Notes: a model not told the origin generated them from the letters alone. A stretch of 9,857 nt of DNA from Actinomycetota bacterium (GCA_020200675.1 JAIVIG010000121.1:1-9857); one strand, 5' to 3'. Positions 1 to 5,678 are shown, numbered from the stretch's first letter. Numbers and translations are program-made.

Positions 1-78
1 CACCAGGAGGACGCGCACGACCTCGACGACGATAGCGGGGCCCGTTAAGGCGAGCCCCGCGACGATTGCGCGGATCAC
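1..78 (-). CDS. Small membrane protein, 5' part only
   Basis: The reading frame opens with GTG at 78-76 and stays open to the window edge (26 codons). The peptide MIRAIVAGLALTGPAIVVEV is strongly hydrophobic, as for one transmembrane helix or a signal anchor. The GTG overlaps the TGA stop of the upstream zinc-binding gene as GTGA, a classic sign of translational coupling, so the two genes probably share an mRNA. The 3' part lies outside the window and no family is recognisable. The open frame, overlap and hydrophobicity are seen; expression as a membrane protein is inferred. Confidence 0.55.
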   Translation of the reverse strand, partial: MIRAIVAGLALTGPAIVVEVVRVLLV

Positions 79-296
79 GCGCCCTTCATCCTCTCTAGTC
101 CCGACCAAACCGCGTCGAGGTCGCGCGTGCCCGGCAAGCAGCGGACGTGGTACATGAGGCCGTCCTTCCGGTCGCGCACGAGCGGGAAGCCTGTCCCCTG
201 GCTTATGCTTCCGGACGGCTCGCCGCACCCGGTACACAGGCTCGGGGCCTTCGAGTGGGTGGGTGGCGCTGGCTGCGCTAAACTTCTCTCGATCAC
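75..296 (-). CDS. Small putative zinc-binding protein (CxxC...HxxC)
   Basis: A 73-aa protein of unknown function. It has CTGCG near residue 22-26 and YHVRC about 30 residues later, a CxxC...HxxC arrangement as in zinc knuckles and treble-clef folds, followed by a short acidic/basic C-terminus. I chose the GTG at 296-294 because GGAGG lies five bases upstream; a TTG at 308-306 would add four residues but would place the GGAGG inside the coding sequence. The 127-420 plus-strand frame overlaps it and looks like its shadow. Its stop overlaps the start of the next minus-strand gene. A role as a small accessory nucleic-acid or protein-binding factor is a guess. Confidence 0.65.
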   Translation of the reverse strand: MIERSLAQPAPPTHSKAPSLCTGCGEPSGSISQGTGFPLVRDRKDGLMYHVRCLPGTRDLDAVWSGLERMKGA

Positions 297-308
297 GGTG
301 GCCTCCAA

Positions 309-445
309 GCTTTCCGTGGTCCGGGCCTCGGGGAGCGGGAACTCCTGCGAGGCCGTTTCTGTTTACGCCCTTATTCTAGCAGTTTTGATGAAGTTATGCT
401 ACACTTTAGGAAAAATTTAAGCGAAAGAATCGGAAGGCGGCTAGT
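309..445. promoter_or_regulatory. Divergent promoter region
   Basis: This interval separates the minus-strand zinc-binding gene from the plus-strand Xre gene, and 363-420 is clearly more A+T-rich than its surroundings. For the plus strand, TTATTC (371-376) and TATGCT (395-400) are 18 bases apart. The minus strand has a -10-like TAGAAT (rc of 373-378) with no convincing -35. A similar TTATTC block recurs upstream of the second Xre gene, so it may also be part of a shared operator. Neither promoter is strong by consensus. Confidence 0.4.
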
Positions 446-652
446 ATGCAGGTCGTGGCCTATATAGGAGAAAGGCTCAAGAGAATAAGGCTCACGCGGG
501 CCATGTCGCAGAGGAAGCTAGCCGAAGTTGCGGGCATGAGTCAGCGGGCCATCGTTGACCTCGAAACCGACAAGAGAGAGCCGCACCCGTCTACGCTAGG
601 CAAGCTGGCGCAGGCCCTCAACGTAGACCCCGTAGACCTCCTCGAAGACTAA
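446..652 (+). CDS. Xre-family HTH regulator, single domain
   Basis: A 68-aa protein that is almost entirely one Cro/C1-type helix-turn-helix. IGERLKRIRLTRAMSQRKLA begins the domain, AGMSQRAIVDLETDKREPHP gives the turn and recognition helix, and LGKLAQALNVDPVDLL the fifth helix. There is no C-terminal dimerisation or effector domain, which is usual for small phage- or plasmid-type repressors. A purine-rich GGAAGGCGG lies 6-14 bases before the ATG. It is transcribed divergently from the 75-296 gene, so self-regulation and control of that gene through 363-420 is plausible. The HTH call is strong; targets are inferred. Confidence 0.9.
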   Translation: MQVVAYIGERLKRIRLTRAMSQRKLAEVAGMSQRAIVDLETDKREPHPSTLGKLAQALNVDPVDLLED

Positions 653-731
653 TCCACACACCGCATCTTGCGGGCATCTCACCGCCGACCGCAATCACTA
701 GCGGCTCTACCAAAGGTTTAGCCCTTCTTTA

Positions 732-761
732 TTCACTATGTTAGAACCATGCTGCTATAAT
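732..761 (+). promoter_or_regulatory. Promoter of the second Xre gene
   Basis: A perfect -10 box TATAAT at 756-761 is preceded, 18 bases upstream, by TTCACT at 732-737. Transcription would begin near 768, about 25 bases before the ATG at 793. The -10 box overlaps an in-frame ATG at 760, which therefore cannot be the translation start of this transcript. The ATGCT repeated at 749-753 and 760-764 may be part of an operator. Confidence 0.65.
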
Positions 762-792
762 GCTGGGGAGGACGGCGACCTTCGGAGGACGG

Positions 793-1368
793 ATGGATCA
801 GGGTATAGGGCGTGAGGTCAAAAGGCTCAGAGAGGAACGAGGCTGGGGCCAGGCGAGGCTCGCGGTCGAGGCGAAAATGTCCGTCTCGGGGGTAAGCCAG
901 ATAGAGAACGGCAAGCGCAACCTCAGTACCGCAACACTTGCGAAGCTGGCCGAGGCGTTCGGCGTGGAGGTGGCAGACCTCTTCCCAAAAGCCCAAGGGT
1001 CCCTGTTCACACAGCCGCCTAGCGAGGAGGTCGGGGAGTGGGAGGGACCGATACCAAACTCCCTAGGAGAAGCCCTAGAATGGGCGGAATCCCCAACACG
1101 CCTCCTATCGTCTTCCCGGGAAGAACTCGAAGAGTTGTACGCGGACCTCGCGCGGGAAGAGGTAATCGATCTCAATCGTAAGCTGACGCGCGAGCGAGAA
1201 CTCCTCAAGCCCCTACTGCACGGGTGGCGGGCCATGCCATCTTCGGAAGAGAAGTCTCGGCTGATCGAGCTTTGGAAGGAAAGCCTTGTGCTGCAGCTCA
1301 CGGGTGCGGCAGCTGCCGCGCGGACAGGTGACATGGAGACAGCACAAGAATTGTCCCCCGTAGCTTGA
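793..1368 (+). CDS. Xre-family HTH regulator with C-terminal extension
   Basis: A 191-aa protein. Residues 1-65 are a Cro/C1-type HTH: IGREVKRLREERGWGQARLA, then KMSVSGVSQIENGKRNLS, then LAKLAEAFGVEVADLF. Residues about 85-180 form a charged, largely helical extension (ELEELYADLAREEVIDLNRK and following) that could be a dimerisation region; no peptidase Ser-Lys pair typical of LexA/CI repressors is apparent. Start chosen at 793: GGAGG at 784-788 precedes it and the 760 ATG lies within the -10 box. With the 446 gene it makes a tandem repressor pair just ahead of the replication-type operon, so it is a candidate regulator of the paired hairpins at 1388-1503 (inference). Confidence 0.9.
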   Translation: MDQGIGREVKRLREERGWGQARLAVEAKMSVSGVSQIENGKRNLSTATLAKLAEAFGVEVADLFPKAQGSLFTQPPSEEVGEWEGPIPNSLGEALEWAESPTRLLSSSREELEELYADLAREEVIDLNRKLTRERELLKPLLHGWRAMPSSEEKSRLIELWKESLVLQLTGAAAAARTGDMETAQELSPVA

Positions 1369-1387
1369 GAATCGCTGCAAAGAAAAA

Positions 1388-1415
1388 GGGTCCTACGCCA
1401 CCAAGCTCAGGACCC
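1388..1415 (+). repeat. Hairpin 1 of a related pair
   Basis: A perfect 7-bp inverted repeat, GGGTCCT (1388-1394) and AGGACCC (1409-1415), encloses a 14-base loop containing GCCACCAAGCTC. No T-run follows, so it does not look like an intrinsic terminator. Its loop motif and outer GGGTCC/GGACCC arms recur in the hairpin at 1469-1503, so it is probably an operator or an RNA-protein binding site. Confidence 0.6.
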
Positions 1416-1442
1416 CGACAAACCACCTAGGAGGATTATACA
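1415..1442 (+). promoter_or_regulatory. Possible promoter / strong SD site between the hairpins
   Basis: The interval can be read two ways. As a promoter, CCGACA (1415-1420), a 16-base spacer and TATACA (1437-1442) fit moderately. As a translation signal, AGGAGG at 1429-1434 is a full Shine-Dalgarno match ten bases before the ATG at 1445. Both could be true only if transcription also enters from upstream. Confidence 0.35.
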
Positions 1443-1444
1443 GC

Positions 1445-1549
1445 ATGACAAAACTAGAGAATAGAAAGGGGTCCGGTACATGCCGCCAAGCTCACCCGGA
1501 CCCACACAAGACACAGACCCTAAACTCAAAGTCAAGGTATCTGCGATGA
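1445..1549 (+). CDS. Possible 34-codon leader ORF
   Basis: An ATG at 1445, ten bases after AGGAGG (1429-1434), opens a 34-codon frame ending in TGA at 1547-1549. That stop overlaps, as ATGA, the ATG at 1546 that begins the conserved-looking part of the next protein. The peptide is basic and polar (MTKLENRKGSGTCRQAHPDP at its start) with no recognisable family. The second hairpin (1469-1503) lies within it. Strong SD, a short peptide and a stop/start overlap suggest a leader whose translation opens the downstream start, but the peptide itself may have no function. Confidence 0.4.
   Translation: MTKLENRKGSGTCRQAHPDPHKTQTLNSKSRYLR
1469..1503 (+). repeat. Hairpin 2 of a related pair
   Basis: A perfect 8-bp inverted repeat, GGGTCCGG (1469-1476) and CCGGACCC (1496-1503), with a 19-base loop containing GCCGCCAAGCTCA. 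This matches hairpin 1 at 12 of 13 loop positions, offset by exactly 85 bases. The alternative ATG at 1480 for the DUF3854 gene would lie in this loop, so folding of the mRNA could mask or present it. Confidence 0.6.
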
Positions 1550-3432
1550 CATTCTACCCTAACCGACTCTCAGAGAACCATCGCCGGATGCTCTTCGATG
1601 AGTCCGGGATCGCCCAGGAGATCGTCGCCGAACGCGGTTACGCCACGGTTAGGAGCCGCACGGAGCTGCCGCCGGAGTTCAAGCCATACCAGCGCCGGTC
1701 GGGGCTCCTGGTGCCGATGTTCTCCCCGGACGAGGAGACGGTCGGCTACCAGCTCCGCCCGAACAGGCCGCGCAAGGGCGGGCCGAAGTACGAGACGCCG
1801 GGCGGGATCTCCCCGGTGGTGGACGTGCATCCGCGCATGCTCGAAGAGGTCCGCTCCGGCAACGGCCCGCTCCTGATAACCGAAGGCGCGAAGACCGGCG
1901 ACGCGGCTACGAGCCGCGGGATATGCACCGTGGTGCTCGCCGGCGTGTGGATGTGGTGTGTTCCGAAGGTGAAGCCCTACCGCCTGAAGCCGTGCTTCGA
2001 CCACATCCGGCTCGAAGGCCGTGAGGTGTTCGTCGCCTTCGACTCGGACTACATGTCGAAGGCTGGCGTACAGGACGCACTGGCGGCGCTCGTGGCGGCC
2101 CTGCAGGATCGGGGCGCGGCGGTGAAGGTCGTATACCTTCCCGATGCCGCGGACGGCTCCAAGCAAGGCGTAGACGACTACCTCGCCGCCGGCGGGACGA
2201 TCCGGGAGATGTTCATGCTGGCGCGGGAGTTCGACCCCGCCGACGTGGGCCGAATCCGGCTCTCCCGAGACGAGAAGCTGCGCGCGGCCGTCGAGGACCT
2301 GGAGGGGCGCTGGTGGGCCGAAGAGTGGAAGGGACGCGGCGGTCACTCCGAGCGCGACGTAGCACTCAAGCTCATAGAGGCCGCGGCCAAGAGCGGCAAG
2401 ATCCACGCGGATGGCCTCCGGGTCAAAGTGTCATGGGGCGTGCTCCAGGTCGGGGCGAAAGTGGCACGCCGGACGCTGGCGAAAGCCCTCGCCCGCCTCG
2501 AAGAGCGCGGATTCCTATACCGCGACAACGAAGGCCGAAAAGTCGATAAGACCGGGGCGTTCGTGCTGCGCGCAAAAGTAGACCAGTATGGAGAGAAGCG
2601 AGGCCAAAAAGAGAAAGTAACTCAGGAGTTACGAGAGTGTGACCCTGGTGGTCTACCTTTGCGCGCCCCCGGTACTGGCCTCCCCGACGTGCCCCGTCTG
2701 CGGTGGTCTCAGCCGAAGTACACGCCAAAGAAGCGGGGATTCGTGAAGGGGACCCGTAAGGTCCGGGAGAGCAAGCCGATACCCGCCCGCGAGCGCATCG
2801 AGCGCCTGGGCAAGACGCGCGGCGCCGTGGTGGACGCCGTGGTGAACGCCGGCGGGGAGCTCTCGCTACTGCAGCTCTGCGAGGTCCTGCACAAGAAGCG
2901 CCCCCGCGACGTGCGCCGTAGGGTGCTGGCGATGCTCGAGGATGTTGGGGTCATCGAGGTCGCCGGCGACGTGATCCGGCTCTCCTCCGACTGGCGCGAG
3001 GCCCTGGAATCCGAGCGGCGCGAGAAGGGCGAGATAGAAGCCGACGAGCTGGCCGAAGACCGCCGCAAACGCAAGAGCAGGGCCTACCGCGAGCGCTGCA
3101 TCGCCCCCGTCTCCAACCCGAGCTCCGCCGGACTCGCGGCCGTAGAGCAGAGCCGCGAAAAGCGGGCTGCGAACATCACTGCGCACGAAGAGCATCAGGC
3201 CAAAGCCCGCGCCGCCGAGCTAGAGGCAAAGCGGTTCGCTAAGAAGTTTGTTTACGACCGGCTACGGGCGCTGGGCCGCATCCGTCTGGGGCTGCTCCAA
3301 GAGGTTTTACGCGACGCCGGCGGCACGCCCTCCTACGCGCTACCGGCCGCGAAGAGCCTCGGGTGTACTGTCGAGCGGCTGGCCGAGTTCGGCGGCGCGG
3401 AGTTCGTCTTCCCCGAGAGAAGCGCGGCCTAG
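1546..3432 (+). CDS. DUF3854 (Toprim-like) primase-type protein with winged-helix segments
   Basis: A 628-aa protein from the ATG at 1546 (650 aa from an alternative ATG at 1480). Residues 1-220 resemble DUF3854 domains of plasmid and phage replication proteins: ISPVVDVHPRMLEE, then LLITEGAKTGDAA (Toprim-like Glu near 113), EVFVAFDSD (acidic DSD near 166-168) and KQGVDDYLAAGGT. These are Toprim-type metal-binding signatures of primases. No Walker A/B helicase follows. Instead come winged-helix-like segments near 262-330 (SERDVALKLIEAAAKSGKIH) and 421-480 (GELSLLQLCEVLHKKRPRDV), a charged helix 485-570, and a third possible HTH at 565-625. The 1546 start has AAGG eight bases upstream and overlaps the leader stop; 1480 has AAAGGGG at similar spacing. 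It is first in a tight operon with the next two genes. A role in replication initiation or priming is inferred. Confidence 0.8.
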   Translation: MTFYPNRLSENHRRMLFDESGIAQEIVAERGYATVRSRTELPPEFKPYQRRSGLLVPMFSPDEETVGYQLRPNRPRKGGPKYETPGGISPVVDVHPRMLEEVRSGNGPLLITEGAKTGDAATSRGICTVVLAGVWMWCVPKVKPYRLKPCFDHIRLEGREVFVAFDSDYMSKAGVQDALAALVAALQDRGAAVKVVYLPDAADGSKQGVDDYLAAGGTIREMFMLAREFDPADVGRIRLSRDEKLRAAVEDLEGRWWAEEWKGRGGHSERDVALKLIEAAAKSGKIHADGLRVKVSWGVLQVGAKVARRTLAKALARLEERGFLYRDNEGRKVDKTGAFVLRAKVDQYGEKRGQKEKVTQELRECDPGGLPLRAPGTGLPDVPRLRWSQPKYTPKKRGFVKGTRKVRESKPIPARERIERLGKTRGAVVDAVVNAGGELSLLQLCEVLHKKRPRDVRRRVLAMLEDVGVIEVAGDVIRLSSDWREALESERREKGEIEADELAEDRRKRKSRAYRERCIAPVSNPSSAGLAAVEQSREKRAANITAHEEHQAKARAAELEAKRFAKKFVYDRLRALGRIRLGLLQEVLRDAGGTPSYALPAAKSLGCTVERLAEFGGAEFVFPERSAA

Positions 3433-3433
3433 C

Positions 3434-3685
3434 TTGTCCCGGACCGCTACATCCCCACCCACGGATGGCCGGCTCTGGCGCCTGCTCCTGGCGCGTACGC
3501 ATCCCGACGCCGGCGGCACCGACGATCTGCTTGTGGTCGAAACCTTGCGAGCGTTCGGCCAGTCCGAGTCGAAGATCTGGGCGCTCTTGCAGGAGTGGTG
3601 CGAGGAGTTCGACCGGGACGCCGGCGAGGTGTTCGAGCATATCTGGACGCCGGGACCGGACAACGACGAAGAAGGGCGGGGGTAG
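3434..3685 (+). CDS. Small HPD-motif (J-domain-like) protein
   Basis: An 83-aa protein. After a short N-terminus comes RLWRLLLARTHPDAGGTDDL, then VVETLRAFGQSESKIWALLQ: a helix, the HPD tripeptide and a second helix, which is the helix II-HPD-helix III core of J-domains that stimulate DnaK. Helix I and the rest of a full J-domain are not evident, so this is a minimal or divergent version. The TTG at 3434 starts one base after the stop of the DUF3854 gene; I see no better start in the frame, which runs on open from 3248 without coding character. Position suggests it works with the primase-like protein, perhaps by recruiting a chaperone (inference). Confidence 0.65.
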   Translation: MSRTATSPPTDGRLWRLLLARTHPDAGGTDDLLVVETLRAFGQSESKIWALLQEWCEEFDRDAGEVFEHIWTPGPDNDEEGRG

Positions 3686-3687
3686 CG

Positions 3688-4131
3688 GTGTCGCGCGGCC
3701 CCGGCTCTCTGCAGCGCGAAATCCTCGAGGTCCTCGCCGGCGAGCCCGGCAACCGCATGTGGTGGCGCCGGCTCAAGCAGCGCTTCTCCGTCGAGGTGGA
3801 TCACAAGACCTTCTACCGCGCCGTCCGCTCTTTGAAGCACATGGGTCGGGTGAACCTGTACACCTCCGGCGGATTCCTCTACCTCGAGAAGAGGATCGTC
3901 TACCGGGTCGGAGACTCCGTCGCCGTGGCCGACGAGGAGCTAAAGGAACTTCTCCGGGCCGTGTCTCGCCAAGAGCGAGCCGCCTGGCTGGCGGAGGCGA
4001 CGCGAGAGGAGTACGGCGAGAGTATGGCGGAGGTGGTCACTTACCCGGCACCCATAAAGAGTGGCGGCGTAAGCGACCACCAATGGTACCCTTCTGGTGC
4101 CCCTTCGGTGTACCCCGGGAACAGCGGTTAG
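3688..4131 (+). CDS. Winged-helix protein
   Basis: A 147-aa protein starting at GTG 3688, two bases after the previous stop, with the G-rich GGGCGGGGG (3674-3682) as ribosome site. Residues 6-65 look like a winged helix: LQREILEVLAGEPGNRMWWR, RLKQRFSVEVDHKTFYRAVR, SLKHMGRVNLYTSGGFLYLE, the last being the beta-wing. Residues 75-115 are helical and acidic (ADEELKELLRAVSRQERAAW). The C-terminal tail is rich in Gly, Ser, Pro and Tyr. It shares the operon and the wHTH theme with the DUF3854 protein, so a DNA-binding partner or autoregulator of replication is likely but unproven. Confidence 0.7.
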   Translation: MSRGPGSLQREILEVLAGEPGNRMWWRRLKQRFSVEVDHKTFYRAVRSLKHMGRVNLYTSGGFLYLEKRIVYRVGDSVAVADEELKELLRAVSRQERAAWLAEATREEYGESMAEVVTYPAPIKSGGVSDHQWYPSGAPSVYPGNSG

Positions 4132-4284
4132 CGTGGCGACGGTGCGGCGGCATGACCGGCGAGTACCCGGCGCGCGTGCTGGCCACGGGTTCGGCTCGGT
4201 ATCTTTGGATTCTCTTCCTTTAATACTTTGCGGCGGTCTTCTCTCCCCGAGGGGCCTTTGGTACAAGTGGCGCGCGGTTGACCG
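4132..4284. other. Convergent intergenic region
   Basis: This lies between the end of the plus-strand operon and the end of the minus-strand 4285-4512 gene. It holds a small CCCC-GA-GGGG inverted repeat near 4246-4255, too weak to call as a terminator, and an A+T-richer patch around 4200-4230. I see no gene. Confidence 0.4.
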
Positions 4285-4512
4285 CTATCCGGGGGTCTGC
4301 CCCCTCCGGTGTTCCCGATAGAATGTCTCCCCCGTGAGGGTCAGGGCATCTACGGTGTCCGGGTGCGTTGCGCGCATCCTCCGGTACTCCTCGATGAACC
4401 GGTCTGAGTCCGGGTGTCCGCTTAGCATCTCTATGGCCTGTTCGTCATTCATGGGTGCTGGGACGTCGTCCTCTTCTTTGGTAACCGGGTTGTACCAATG
4501 CATCGTCTGCAT
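4285..4512 (-). CDS. Conserved-looking small hypothetical protein
   Basis: A 75-aa soluble protein that starts MQTMHWYNPVTKEEDDVPAP and continues with NDEQAIEMLSGHPDSDRFIE. It is acidic in the middle and basic at the end, with one predicted helix pair. Start chosen at the ATG 4512-4510 because AAAAGGAGG (rc of 4517-4525) is ideally placed; the upstream in-frame ATG at 4530 would put that SD inside the gene. It resembles a small protein I associate with Rubrobacter, but no domain name or function can be given. It is divergent from the 4642 gene. Confidence 0.75.
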   Translation of the reverse strand: MQTMHWYNPVTKEEDDVPAPMNDEQAIEMLSGHPDSDRFIEEYRRMRATHPDTVDALTLTGETFYREHRRGQTPG

Positions 4513-4641
4513 AGGGCCTCCTTTTGCCATAAGCTTACATGTGACTGTAGGCTAGGCGCCTGCTTACCGGGGAGACGCGCGAGGAGGCCCCAGTCCAAGG
4601 GTACGATATCTACCGATGAGAGAGGTGGAAGGGAGGCTCGC
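4513..4641. promoter_or_regulatory. Divergent promoter region
   Basis: The region separates two outward-facing small genes. On the plus strand TTGCCA (4524-4529) and TAGGCT (4548-4553), 18 apart, form a weak promoter candidate. The palindrome ACATGT lies at 4537-4542. No minus-strand promoter is convincing. Confidence 0.3.
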
Positions 4642-4893
4642 ATGGCGAAGAAGCGAGCAAGCGGGCCGTCGGCCCCGGAGGCGTGGATCGGGCGGGATGT
4701 GGTGGTAGGCGTTGGCACGAGCGGCGCACGGGTGAGTGGCGAGCTGAGGGAGGTAAGTGATAGGGGCGTAGTCTTGCACTACGGCGCTGAGCACGGACGC
4801 GACCCCGGACACGTCTTCTATCCCTGGAACAATGTGCAAGCCATTCAGCTCCCCGACGAAGAACAGGCCGCCGACGAAGAAGAGCCGGGGTAG
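4642..4893 (+). CDS. Small beta-barrel-like hypothetical protein
   Basis: An 83-aa protein with a GGGAGG site (4631-4636) five bases before its ATG. The N-terminus is basic (MAKKRASG); the middle shows alternating short strands (IGRDVVVGVGTSGARVSGEL, then VSDRGVVLHYGAEHGRD and VFYPWNNVQAIQLPDEE) of the kind seen in Sm-like or SH3-like small barrels. The C-terminus is acidic. The longer frame open from 4498 has no coding character before 4642. An RNA- or protein-binding barrel is suggested by the pattern only. Confidence 0.7.
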   Translation: MAKKRASGPSAPEAWIGRDVVVGVGTSGARVSGELREVSDRGVVLHYGAEHGRDPGHVFYPWNNVQAIQLPDEEQAADEEEPG

Positions 4894-4927
4894 CGGGGAG
4901 TAGAAGCCGCCTCGACACGCACGAGGT

Positions 4928-5060
4928 TGCCCTAGGATGGGCGGCGAGGGCCAGTGCTGCCCGGTGGGAATCCGGCACCCGCATCGCGGTTAGAAGGGTT
5001 TAGAGATCGCGGAGAGTCGTGGACTGGGCGACTTATGCGGGTGCCGGAGAATTTTATTTT
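4928..5060 (+). ncRNA. Candidate structured RNA (three-way junction)
   Basis: Inside the 4894-5262 gap the sequence folds into a compact three-way junction. P1 is a perfect 14-bp helix (4971-4984 with 5035-5048). P2 (4985-4991 with 5005-5011) starts at the very next base; P3 (5014-5019 with 5029-5034) ends directly against the 3' strand of P1, leaving only bases 5012-5013 unpaired at the junction. Three G-U pairs (4989-5007, 4991-5005, 5014-5034) exist only if the plus strand is transcribed. A T-rich run, AATTTTATTTT (5050-5060), follows P1, as at an RNA 3' end. Two small GC hairpins (4929-4942, 4948-4962) precede it. Alternatives are a complex terminator of the 4642 gene or a DNA structure such as an origin or transfer site. 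No known RNA family is recognised. Confidence 0.4.
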
Positions 5061-5262
5061 CGACTGACAGGCGTGTCTGGTCAAACGGCCGCCGCGCTCG
5101 TGTCTCGGGAAAACCCCGGGGCGGGCCACCATCGGTAGGGGGACCGCTTGCCCGTCACGCGCGATGTCGTCACGCAAACCACCGACGTTAAACAGTGTTA
5201 GGAATCGATTGCATCTTGTTAACCTGCCGAACAAAAACCAGGCCGCCGTGCGCCTCCAGGGA
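5061..5262. other. Gene-free stretch
   Basis: No gene is seen. It holds the palindrome CCCCGGGG near 5115-5122 and a somewhat A+T-richer patch at 5185-5240. On the minus strand, the sequence after the 49-aa gene reads AGGC, eight bases, GCCT, GG, TTTTTG (within 5234-5258), a poor candidate terminator for that gene. Confidence 0.35.
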
Positions 5263-5412
5263 CTACTCGGCGGCGGGGTAGCCCAGGCGGGTCGCGATCT
5301 CTTGCACCGCTTGGTGGTCCAGCATGCTCGCCTCCCTGGTCTCCTGGACGGTCTCCAGTCCGTCGAATACGGCCGTGGGGACCGCCACCGGGTTCTCGAA
5401 CCTCTTCGGCAT
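5263..5412 (-). CDS. 49-aa hypothetical protein
   Basis: The minus-strand frame from ATG 5412-5410 to TAG 5265-5263 encodes a 49-aa peptide beginning MPKRFENPVAVPTAVFDGLE, with a helical acidic middle and the end IATRLGYPAAE. Amino-acid composition and GC-rich third positions fit a real gene, and the overlapping plus- and minus-strand frames look like its shadows. AGGAGG lies only two bases from the ATG, unusually close. It sits 68 bases downstream of the zinc-ribbon gene on the same strand, so they may be co-transcribed. Function unknown. Confidence 0.55.
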   Translation of the reverse strand: MPKRFENPVAVPTAVFDGLETVQETREASMLDHQAVQEIATRLGYPAAE

Positions 5413-5432
5413 GCCCTCCTACTCGTCGGCTG

Positions 5433-5459
5433 CCCCAAGAGATCCTAGCGTCTTTGGGG
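5433..5459 (-). repeat. Inverted repeat between two minus-strand genes
   Basis: CCCCAA (5433-5438) and TTGGGG (5454-5459) form a stem that extends by two pairs past a one-base bulge. It lies in the spacer between the zinc-ribbon stop and the 49-aa ORF. No T-run follows on the minus strand, so it may be an mRNA processing or attenuation structure rather than a simple terminator. Confidence 0.4.
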
Positions 5460-5480
5460 TAGCGGCGGAAGGGGGAGGAG

Positions 5481-5657
5481 CTAAGAGGCGGTGAGGATCT
5501 CTTCGTCGGCGCTTCCGTCTAGCGTGAGCTTCTGACCACATTCGCACACAAACACGGCACGCCTGGAGCGCCAGTCCTCTTCGGTACCCAAAAGAATCAG
5601 CTTCTCTCCGCAGTCTTCGCACGTGAGGACGATCTGCTGCTCGGATGAACTCTCCAC
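5481..5657 (-). CDS. Zinc-ribbon protein
   Basis: A 58-aa acidic protein with CEDCGEKLIL near residues 13-22 and CECGQKLTL near 38-46. The CxxC...CxC pairs make a two-knuckle zinc ribbon; the middle has TEEDWRSRRAVFV, a strand-rich linker. The GTG at 5657-5655 is chosen because AAGGAGG (rc of 5665-5671) lies seven bases upstream; longer in-frame starts up to 5765 lack such a site and a plausible N-terminus. Proteins of this pattern are frequent small hypotheticals in Actinobacteria. A DNA-binding or transcription-associated role is an inference from the fold. Confidence 0.8.
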   Translation of the reverse strand: MESSSEQQIVLTCEDCGEKLILLGTEEDWRSRRAVFVCECGQKLTLDGSADEEILTAS

Positions 5658-5678
5658 AGGCGCACCTCCTTCGTTCTC

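Noticed and set aside
1388..1415. Hairpin 1 as an intrinsic terminator
   Set aside because: It is not followed by a T-run, and its sequence is repeated as hairpin 2 inside a translated region.
1570..2406. Long 278-aa minus-strand frame
   Set aside because: It lies wholly inside the DUF3854 gene, and its translation is Arg/His/Leu-rich without domain character, as expected for an antisense shadow in GC-rich DNA.
3363..4223. 286-aa plus-strand frame
   Set aside because: It overlaps the J-like and winged-helix genes in another frame; its composition (Arg, Pro, Gly) is that of a shadow.
4291..4304. GGGGG-TCTG-CCCCC hairpin
   Set aside because: It lies inside the 3' end of the 4285-4512 coding region with no T-run, so it is not supported as a terminator.
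5164..5448. 94-aa plus-strand frame
   Set aside because: It is largely antisense to the 49-aa minus-strand ORF, which has more protein-like composition.
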